This document shows, in pieces, positions 53,059-57,989 of a DNA stretch of 57,989 bases (position 1 is the stretch's first letter; the number at the start of each line of letters is the position of its first letter). Under the pieces are notes generated by a model. That model was not told the origin of the DNA. It did no database searches and saw only the letters and a list, made by a program, of their open reading frames with translations. The position numbers and the translations under genes are program-made. Origin of the DNA: Spirochaetota bacterium (GTDB lineage: Bacteria; Spirochaetota; UBA4802; JAFGDQ01); NCBI GenBank assembly GCA_016934735.1, contig JAFGSG010000056.1, forward strand, positions 1 to 57,989, read 5' to 3'.

Positions 53059-53124
53059 TTATCTTCTTACTCTATTATTTCCAGCTTCTATTTTTTTCCC
53101 GCATCTGCAACATGTCCACTTCAT
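53059..53124 (-). CDS. Tiny zinc-binding peptide
   Basis: 21 codons (MKWTCCRCGKKIEAGNNRVRR) just seven bases after the stop of the gene upstream, with a GAGGTGAGC box. It carries a CCRC half-ribbon only, so either it dimerises or it is a leader/coupling peptide. Confidence 0.4.
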   Translation of the reverse strand: MKWTCCRCGKKIEAGNNRVRR

Positions 53125-53131
53125 GCTCACC

Positions 53132-53557
53132 TCATAAATATTCATCGTGATTAGATTCAAGCTGATTAACCGTGTACCCGAATTTATCAGCCCATAACGG
53201 CAGAGCCTTATCATAAAAGCCCTCGAATTTATCTTGCGACCAGTTTTCAAAATTTATAGATTCAGCCTTTATAATACACTCGCCGTTAAGTTTAAATTCC
53301 TGCTCTACATATCCGAGTTCAATTTCGCTTGCCTTAATAAGTGCATACGGTTCTTTGTTTGCCCAGATATTTTCGTCCGGCAAATTGGCAATTATCATTT
53401 TAGCTATTGCGAACAATTTCTTATGATGTTTGTAATTACGGTCATTTTTAATTTCGCAGATATATATTTCACCGGATGCTAATTTATCATAGTTCTGATG
53501 ATCGGATTTATATACCGGACGTATGCCGGAATTTGTTTTAACTATGTGTAATTTCAT
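53132..53557 (-). CDS. DUF1367-like phage protein
   Basis: 141 residues. YICEIKNDRNYKHHKKLFAI and the Trp-rich C-terminal (FEGFYDKALPLW) are compatible with the DUF1367 group, common in early phage regions and possibly linked to recombination. The assignment is from pattern memory. Confidence 0.55.
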   Translation of the reverse strand: MKLHIVKTNSGIRPVYKSDHQNYDKLASGEIYICEIKNDRNYKHHKKLFAIAKMIIANLPDENIWANKEPYALIKASEIELGYVEQEFKLNGECIIKAESINFENWSQDKFEGFYDKALPLWADKFGYTVNQLESNHDEYL

Positions 53558-53954
53558 TTATTTTTTTATCCACTATTTCCCGTTCTGATTTGATATCTTG
53601 TTTTAATTTATTATATTCTAAACTTATCACAGAATGAGCTTGCATAAAATCTATCAATTCATCCGTCTTTTCCCTTGCTTCTTGCAAAGGGGATTTGCGA
53701 ATAATGTTATCAGCTTTCAATGCACTAATAGCAAGATTAAGTTCAGATTGAGTTAAATCTGCGTACTTTAATATAAATACAGCTTTTTCTTCCGTAACTT
53801 GATCTTCTTTGATTTCTTCAGATTTGCGGATAATGCCGGCTTGTTTAAGATTATATAAACTTGCATTAATGGCTATTTGCCCGGTTGGACGAATTCCAAC
53901 TATTTCTTTTAATAATTCTCTCGCATCTTCTTCTGTTAATAAATCTTTTAACAT
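53538..53954 (-). CDS. Helical hypothetical protein
   Basis: 138 residues, nearly all charged helix, with two repeated blocks (LLTEEDARELLKEIVGIR; TEEKAVFILKYADLTQSELN). It may be a small DNA-binding or scaffold-like protein. Not recognised. Confidence 0.5.
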   Translation of the reverse strand: MLKDLLTEEDARELLKEIVGIRPTGQIAINASLYNLKQAGIIRKSEEIKEDQVTEEKAVFILKYADLTQSELNLAISALKADNIIRKSPLQEAREKTDELIDFMQAHSVISLEYNKLKQDIKSEREIVDKKINEITHS

Positions 53955-54184
53955 ATTACCTCCTTATAATTAGAAAGTGATTCGATAAAATTATTTATAT
54001 CTTCAAGGCATCCTTTACTGTATACTGCTTGAATTGTAGGAAAATAACAATATTGTCTCCATGCTGGATAATATTTTATTATTCCAAGTTCATTTTGACT
54101 CGAATTGTTTATACATTTATAAACTTGTGTTTTTGGTTTTTGTTCTATAAATATAAAACTAATAAATTTATATTTTGTTTTCAT
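53948..54184 (-). CDS. Small conserved phage protein
   Basis: 78 residues. KTQVYKCINNSSQNELGIIKYYPAWRQYCYFP resembles a protein often seen in early phage regions (single-domain beta-type, with W-R-Q-Y-C/F-F-P). Biochemical function unknown. It overlaps both neighbours slightly. Confidence 0.55.
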   Translation of the reverse strand: MKTKYKFISFIFIEQKPKTQVYKCINNSSQNELGIIKYYPAWRQYCYFPTIQAVYSKGCLEDINNFIESLSNYKEVIC

Positions 54185-54365
54185 ATTTTTTTACCTCATT
54201 ACCGGCATAACCAATTATATAATCCCAAAATTCTTTTTTATCCTTTTGTAAATTAGTTTTGCCTGCATATTCTGACATAACTTTAAAATGTTTTAATTCT
54301 TCTTTAATATATTTTTCCCAACTTATCGGTTTTTCAGTTTTTTCAATTTTAATTATTATTTTCAT
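54168..54365 (-). CDS. Small charged hypothetical protein
   Basis: 65 residues, lysine-rich and helical (WEKYIKEELKHFKVMSEYAG). Good position in the operon. No family recognised. Confidence 0.45.
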   Translation of the reverse strand: MKIIIKIEKTEKPISWEKYIKEELKHFKVMSEYAGKTNLQKDKKEFWDYIIGYAGNEVKKYENKI

Positions 54366-54377
54366 CTCAAAACCTCT

Positions 54378-54563
54378 TTAATATTTAAATTCTACTGGTA
54401 ATAATTTTTCCTTGTCTTCTTTAGTTGCTTTTCGCAGCGAAGTCCAATTTCCATTATTGTAATAAAATATCCAACCACTCCATTCTCCATACAAACATAG
54501 TATCATTTGCTTTCCCGACGCGTTATCAAAAAATTCAACTCCTGTTGGTTTTATTTCGCCCAT
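54378..54563 (-). CDS. Small hypothetical protein
   Basis: 61 residues, probably a small beta-type domain (GKQMILCLYGEWSGWIFYYNN). AAGGAGG box present. Function unknown. Confidence 0.5.
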   Translation of the reverse strand: MGEIKPTGVEFFDNASGKQMILCLYGEWSGWIFYYNNGNWTSLRKATKEDKEKLLPVEFKY

Positions 54564-54575
54564 CTCAAAACCTCC

Positions 54576-54752
54576 TTAAATAGTTTTAGTAGTATCGTTA
54601 TAATTTTTATTCAAAAATTCTGGATTAATTTCAGGATAATTAATAAACACACGCCCGCATAAATAACAATAAAAACCATTTTGTATTGCAATGTGGCTGG
54701 TGGAAATTGGTATATATTTTTTACACCGTGGACAGTAGTTCATAATATTCAT
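54576..54752 (-). CDS. Small zinc-ribbon protein
   Basis: 58 codons with CPRC (about 7-10) and CYLC (about 29-32), a zinc ribbon. The ATG at 54752 lies close to an AAGGAG box; a second ATG follows three codons later. It directly follows the methyltransferase gene and may accompany it. Confidence 0.6.
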   Translation of the reverse strand: MNIMNYCPRCKKYIPISTSHIAIQNGFYCYLCGRVFINYPEINPEFLNKNYNDTTKTI

Positions 54753-54759
54753 ATCTCCT

Positions 54760-55803
54760 TTACTGATATACTAAACTTTTTATCTGCCTGAATAATAATT
54801 CCGCTATTTGAGGTACAATCGCGTTTCCGAGTCCTTTAAGTCTGTCCACCCTATGGGGTATCCCATGAGCCAGTCTGCCCACGTCGGGTTCAACTGACCA
54901 TCTGTTACTTTCTCTCTCACCCACTCGTCCAGATTGCCCTTGTATGTCTCGCTCCCCCTGAATCTGCTCTTTACTGCCCCTTTGTAATTCGTTGCTGAAG
55001 GAGTCGGGCATTTTACAATATCGTTCAGATTGTTTTGAAATCCTGGACGGTTTACTCTCTTTGCCTGTCCGCTCCTGTAATCCCGATTCTGAAGTATCGG
55101 CCACATCTTGACCGCCGTTGTCAAATCCACATCCCTGTTCTCGTTCACTCGTTTCTGCATCCATTTTTTTGAATGTCTGACTATTCCATCGCAAGCTCTC
55201 GCAGTCGGCCAGAATTTCTTGTTCATTGGCTGAACCTGATCCCTCAATTTGTAATGCCCTGAACAATTTTCCCTCATTTCCATTATTCCACCCTCGCCGT
55301 CTGACCCGTTCGGAGTACGCCACAATCCAGATTCGTTCCCTCTTGTGCGGCGCACCCATGTCACTTGCTCGTATATGCTGCCATTCAGCATTATACCCGA
55401 TTTCAGAAAGCGATCCAAGCACAGCGGCAAGTCCTCGAAAAGTGAGTGCTGCGACATTTTCCATAATTGCGAATCTCGGTCGTAAGTCCCTAATAATTCG
55501 CCAATACTCAAACCAAAGACCAGACCGACTTCCGGTAATACCTTCACCTTTTCCTGCGATTGAAATATCCTGACAGGGAAATCCTCCTGTGATAATCCAC
55601 TCTGTGCCATATTTATTTATTAACTCCTGTGTATCAATCTTTGTAATATTACCTAATTGTATCGAATCTGGAAATCTTAACTTATATAATTTCTGGCAAT
55701 ACGGCTCAATGTCCGAACATAAATGATTTTCAAACTTCATGCCGGCAAGATAAGCGCCATAAGCAAAACCTCCTATGCCGTGAAACAAGTCAAGATAATT
55801 CAT
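54760..55803 (-). CDS. DNA cytosine-5 methyltransferase
   Basis: 347 residues using ATG 55803, which has an AAAGGGA box (a longer start at 55842 lacks one). It carries the C5-methylase motifs: the SAM-binding FHGIGGF near the start, catalytic Cys77 in GFPCQDIS, ENV (about 115-117), motif VIII (GAPHKRERIWIV), and motif X (LGNAIVPQIAELL) near the end. It may protect phage DNA. Between motifs VIII and X, about residues 165-300, it is polar and low-complexity (repeated VADTSESG-type segments) instead of a folded target domain. That section is also open in another frame (see next entry). Confidence 0.85.
   Translation of the reverse strand: MNYLDLFHGIGGFAYGAYLAGMKFENHLCSDIEPYCQKLYKLRFPDSIQLGNITKIDTQELINKYGTEWIITGGFPCQDISIAGKGEGITGSRSGLWFEYWRIIRDLRPRFAIMENVAALTFRGLAAVLGSLSEIGYNAEWQHIRASDMGAPHKRERIWIVAYSERVRRRGWNNGNEGKLFRALQIEGSGSANEQEILADCESLRWNSQTFKKMDAETSEREQGCGFDNGGQDVADTSESGLQERTGKESKPSRISKQSERYCKMPDSFSNELQRGSKEQIQGERDIQGQSGRVGERESNRWSVEPDVGRLAHGIPHRVDRLKGLGNAIVPQIAELLFRQIKSLVYQ
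54804..55610 (-). CDS. Long reading frame nested in the methyltransferase gene
   Basis: A 268-residue frame lies entirely inside the methyltransferase gene, read +1 on the same strand. Its product has a regular character: SFxK/W-type start (YDRDSQLWKMSQHSLFEDL), SGIMLNGSIYEQ, then four repeats of a WRTPNGSDGEGG / FWPTARACDG / MWPILQNRDYRSG / CPTPSATNYKG pattern, and the end GQLNPTWADWLMGYPIGWTDL. Similar WPTP and LNPTWVEWLMG-type products are, as I recall, annotated beside phage cytosine methylases. It has no clear Shine-Dalgarno. Either a real overprinted gene or a shadow kept open by constraint on the methylase. Confidence 0.5.
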   Translation of the reverse strand: MAQSGLSQEDFPVRIFQSQEKVKVLPEVGLVFGLSIGELLGTYDRDSQLWKMSQHSLFEDLPLCLDRFLKSGIMLNGSIYEQVTWVRRTRGNESGLWRTPNGSDGEGGIMEMRENCSGHYKLRDQVQPMNKKFWPTARACDGIVRHSKKWMQKRVNENRDVDLTTAVKMWPILQNRDYRSGQAKRVNRPGFQNNLNDIVKCPTPSATNYKGAVKSRFRGSETYKGNLDEWVREKVTDGQLNPTWADWLMGYPIGWTDLKDSETRLYLK

Positions 55804-55831
55804 ATTCCCTTTCATATTATACTTAGTATTG

Positions 55832-56425
55832 TTAAATAACATCCTCTAATGTTTGACTTATATGCTCAATCTTCCCTGCCATTTCGGGTTCAGATTCTAC
55901 TACCGGTTTTAGTTCAGGCATTAAATCACCCAGGAAAATCGGTTCGTGTAATTCTTTGTCGCCGTTAGCTATTATGCGTTGCTTTGCTATGTTCCTTGAT
56001 TCTGGCAATACATCCTTCAGCCGTTCCCATATTACAAGAAAACTTACCTCCCATGACTTCAAGCCGGACGTTCCGCATACGTCCTGTTTATTCCGAATGT
56101 TTTTGCAATTATTTAATATTTTATCCGGCTCCCACTCTCGCGCTCGATAAAGTTGTTGTAATGGCGATTCCCGATGCAATCCAGTATTTATTTGTAGCCC
56201 TCCTCCCTTGAGAGCATTGTCTATTATTTCTTTGAATTTATTTTTTTTCGGCAAATACGTTTCGTTATCTGTAATAAGGACATAAAGATTATTTAATGCA
56301 GAAAATGGAAAATTACGTTTAATTAAATAATCGTTTATATCTTCGATTTGGATTGCATTATAAGTCTTGTCGTATGCTTCCTGAATACGGTTTATAAGTT
56401 CTTTATAATTATTGATTTTTTGCAT
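55832..56425 (-). CDS. Hypothetical early phage protein
   Basis: 197 residues, mostly helical, located between the replication initiator and the methyltransferase. Contains HRESPLQQLYRAREWEPDKIL and SFLVIWERLKDVLPE. It may be involved in replication (helicase loader-like position), but no ATPase motif is present. It overlaps the initiator gene by 17 bases. Confidence 0.5.
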   Translation of the reverse strand: MQKINNYKELINRIQEAYDKTYNAIQIEDINDYLIKRNFPFSALNNLYVLITDNETYLPKKNKFKEIIDNALKGGGLQINTGLHRESPLQQLYRAREWEPDKILNNCKNIRNKQDVCGTSGLKSWEVSFLVIWERLKDVLPESRNIAKQRIIANGDKELHEPIFLGDLMPELKPVVESEPEMAGKIEHISQTLEDVI

Positions 56426-57119
56426 TTTTTAATACCTCGTTAGCGTCAAGGAATTTTGACTTTTCTGGTTTATCAAACTTTTTAGCATTTTCACGCCATG
56501 TTGACGGGATAGATTGCCAGCGTATAATTTTAAGTCCGTTAGATTGCCGCCAGCCGTTGGCATTATAGTGATGCCAGCACTTTTTTATATTTATATCAAT
56601 ATAACCTTTTTCTGTGCAGTATTTAGTAAATTCTTCTTCTGTCGGGTATTTAGGTTCGTCATTTTTAGGATTATAGAATTGATTAAGCTCGTTTAAGTTA
56701 GAGTTTAAGTTTAAGTTATAGTTTAAGTTAGAGTTTAAGTTTAAGTAGGAATAGGCTTTAGATAGGCTTTGAAAGGCTATCATAATGAATTCAGGGGCTT
56801 TTTTTAGGTTTTCTTCTATCCCTTTTTTGACATTTGGATTAATTTTTTGATGTTTTATGAAATTAGTAATAGCTAACCAGCCGTCTTTATAAACCATTTT
56901 ATTATCTTTTTCAAAGCGTTTTAAAATTTTATCGATCATTTCTTTATCAATTCCAGTATCTAAAGCAATTTGTTTGATCTGGATTTCATATATTCCGGCT
57001 AAATTTGTTAAGGGATTCGTTAATAAATATACAAATAATAATTTTTCTATCGGGTCTAAATTTGAAATGTAATTATCAGTCCAGAATTTAGTATTTACAT
57101 AACGATTTTTATCTGCCAT
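56409..57119 (-). CDS. Phage replication initiator / replisome organiser-like protein
   Basis: 236 residues from ATG 57119 (AGGAG box, correct spacing). Its N-terminal half is a winged-helix region (TKFWTDNYISNLDPIEKLLFVYLLTNP..IYEIQIKQIALDTGIDKEMIDKIL) typical of phage replisome organisers. An Asn/Leu-rich linker (about 124-143) follows, encoded by direct DNA repeats, then a C-terminal part (WRQSNGLKIIRWQSIPSTWRENAKK) that may recruit other replication proteins. It would bind the repeats in its own gene, as lambda O does. Confidence 0.75.
   Translation of the reverse strand: MADKNRYVNTKFWTDNYISNLDPIEKLLFVYLLTNPLTNLAGIYEIQIKQIALDTGIDKEMIDKILKRFEKDNKMVYKDGWLAITNFIKHQKINPNVKKGIEENLKKAPEFIMIAFQSLSKAYSYLNLNSNLNYNLNLNSNLNELNQFYNPKNDEPKYPTEEEFTKYCTEKGYIDINIKKCWHHYNANGWRQSNGLKIIRWQSIPSTWRENAKKFDKPEKSKFLDANEVLKNAKNQ
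56691..56750 (-). repeat. Iteron-like direct repeats, candidate replication origin
   Basis: Two tandem 30-bp units (56691-56720 and 56721-56750) share their first 26 bases; each unit holds three copies of a GTTTAAGT-type motif, giving six. They lie within the linker-coding part of the replication initiator gene. Lambda-type phages have origin iterons inside the initiator gene at this point, so this is a good origin candidate. Confidence 0.6.
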
Positions 57120-57149
57120 TCTCAACTCCTAATCCGACATAATCCGATT

Positions 57150-57341
57150 CTACTTGAAAAAAAAATTGTAAAGCACTACATACACTATAAAAGTTACGAC
57201 TCCCGCTATTGTCGCATTACGCATGCACCTGTTATGTCTGTCAGCCCACTTACGGTCAGGATTGTCTACCCGGTATAATTCGCAATCCGGGCAGGGATCG
57301 AGGCCTCGGTATTTGTGCTGTTTGCATGTATAGCGTTTCAT
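57150..57341 (-). CDS. Small membrane protein with zinc-like motif
   Basis: 63 residues. An N-terminal Cys-His-Cys-rich part (YTCKQHKYRGLDPCPDCELY) precedes a hydrophobic C-terminal helix (IAGVVTFIVYVVLYNFFF). It has an AAGGAG box. Function unknown. Confidence 0.6.
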   Translation of the reverse strand: MKRYTCKQHKYRGLDPCPDCELYRVDNPDRKWADRHNRCMRNATIAGVVTFIVYVVLYNFFFK

Positions 57342-57345
57342 AAAC

Positions 57346-57989
57346 TTACTCCTTATAATCTTCTATGACTTCAACTTCTGAGCATCTTACTTTTGTAATA
57401 TCATCTGGATATACAACAAAGTTATCAATATTAACTTTACATATTTTAAGTTTGCCTTTATTATAATTTAAAGCTAATTGTGGTAGGGGTGATAAGTGTA
57501 ATCCATCACCACATTGCACTTGTTCGTCGGGATTCCATTTTTCGGGTTTAACTATACCTTCATATTTAATTTTGCCTGTATAAAAGTCGCATTCAGTTTC
57601 TGGATTAACGGATTTATAAAGTGTAATTTGATTATCTTTTATCTGTTCAGAATATATATCTAAAAAATCATTTTTTGTTAATTGAGTATTATTTGTTTTA
57701 ATTATTTGCACTGAATCAGATTTTTTTAAAATATTAGGGGTACAATTATTACATATTATAATTGCATTTTGTAGAACTTTTTGAATTGTAATATTATTAT
57801 AAATTTGAATAACACTGTTGCCCCATACATACTGGATAGTACCGCCCCATACATACTGGATAGTACCGCCCCTGACATACTGGATAGTACCGCCCTCGAC
57901 AGACTGGATAGTACCGCCCTCGACATACTGGATAGTACCGCCCTCGACATACTGGATAGTACCGCCCTCGACATACTGGATAGTACCGC
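57346..57989 (-). CDS. Repeat protein with octapeptide repeats, 5' end outside window
   Basis: The reading frame runs from the stop at 57346 to the window edge without a break (213 residues visible). From the edge inwards it reads as seven repeats of GGTIQYVE-type octapeptides (GGTIQYVW, GGTIQYVR, GGTIQSVE variants), then about 55 residues of Asn/Ile-rich linker, then a conserved-looking C-terminal domain (LYKSVNPETECDFYTGKIKYEG, QCGDGLHLSP, YPDDITKVRCSEVEV). Octapeptide repeats like this could form a beta-solenoid. A GTG at 57711 could wrongly suggest a shorter gene. Function unknown. Confidence 0.7.
   Translation of the reverse strand, partial: GTIQYVEGGTIQYVEGGTIQYVEGGTIQSVEGGTIQYVRGGTIQYVWGGTIQYVWGNSVIQIYNNITIQKVLQNAIIICNNCTPNILKKSDSVQIIKTNNTQLTKNDFLDIYSEQIKDNQITLYKSVNPETECDFYTGKIKYEGIVKPEKWNPDEQVQCGDGLHLSPLPQLALNYNKGKLKICKVNIDNFVVYPDDITKVRCSEVEVIEDYKE
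57820..57989 (-). repeat. Tandem 24-bp repeats, seven copies to the window edge
   Basis: The core ACTGGATAGTACCGCC (+ strand) starts at 57831, 57855, 57879, 57903, 57927, 57951 and 57975, exactly 24 bases apart. The period is eight codons and encodes the GGTIQYVE unit on the - strand. The units near the edge are almost identical, so copy number could change by recombination. Confidence 0.9.

Larger units (their letters stand above)
22229..57989. mobile_element. Prophage (partial, left end), myovirus-like
   Basis: From the tRNA-Lys fragment rightwards, nearly every gene is on the - strand and belongs to phage modules: replication, terminase, head, contractile tail, baseplate, fibre and lysis. 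The visible part is about 35.8 kb. The left boundary is set by the tRNA fragment. The right boundary, integrase, immunity region and intact tRNA-Lys are outside the window. Structural genes look intact and show no frameshifts apart from the expected tail chaperone slip, so the element may be functional. Confidence 0.92.

Noticed and set aside
57756..57974. Open frame with AVLSSMSR repeats on the - strand
   Set aside because: It is the 24-bp repeat read in another frame. The GGTIQYVE frame is continuous with a conserved C-terminal domain, while this one ends in random-looking sequence.
57820..57989. Possible CRISPR array
   Set aside because: The 24-bp units are directly joined with no spacers and are in frame with a protein.

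Overview
The window is an AT-rich bacterial chromosome segment (about 1-22,228) followed by the left end of a large prophage (22,229 to the window edge at 57,989). The host looks like a Gram-negative, possibly a spirochaete. The best clue is an unusual 1,072-residue protein (acidic cytoplasmic part, one membrane span, long TPR part) next to a PilZ gene, which resembles spirochaetal flagellar collar protein FlcA. Lipoprotein signal peptides and outer-envelope-type products support a diderm. The phylum assignment is an inference and not certain.

Host region. Two Met tRNAs (initiator and elongator) precede aspS, phoH, a 7TM-HD phosphodiesterase gene (pgpH/yqfF type) and ybeY, the last two separated by a 125-bp inverted-repeat element. 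Then come a beta-CASP metallo-beta-lactamase RNase-like gene (- strand), a monoacylglycerol-lipase-like gene, a small nucleotidyltransferase with an overlapping partner, and a decayed partial duplicate of the lipase gene. After these lie trpB-trpA, a lipoprotein, an alpha/beta hydrolase, argC, icd, an Lrp/AsnC regulator, a secreted two-domain CBM48/E-set protein, the FlcA-like gene, a PilZ gene and one unknown gene.

Prophage. At 22,229-22,270 (- strand) there is a 3' fragment of a tRNA-Lys(CTT) gene that starts abruptly at the anticodon loop. This is what remains on one side when an element integrates into a tRNA 3' end. Everything rightwards is phage, almost all on the - strand, so the early genes are on the right and the late genes on the left. 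Reading in transcription order from the right edge: a protein with 24-bp/8-residue repeats (cut by the window), a small membrane protein, a replication initiator with iteron-like repeats inside it, a C5-cytosine methyltransferase with a long second reading frame nested in it, and a run of small proteins, many with zinc-ribbon motifs. Next are terminase small and large subunits, a glycosyltransferase-methyltransferase-glycosyltransferase cassette, portal, MuF-like protein, protease/scaffold, decoration protein, major capsid protein, connector genes, contractile tail sheath and tube, a tail chaperone with a -1 frameshift site, tape measure, baseplate, fibres, amidase, holin and lysis genes, and a terminator. 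This describes a myovirus-like temperate phage. No integrase, repressor or excisionase is seen, so they and the intact tRNA-Lys should lie beyond 57,989.

The items most worth pursuing are the double-coded methyltransferase region, the sugar-modification cassette inside the packaging module, the repeat protein at the right edge, a + strand lipoprotein gene with its own promoter inside the late operon, and a shared 17-bp promoter-region box in front of two phage operons.
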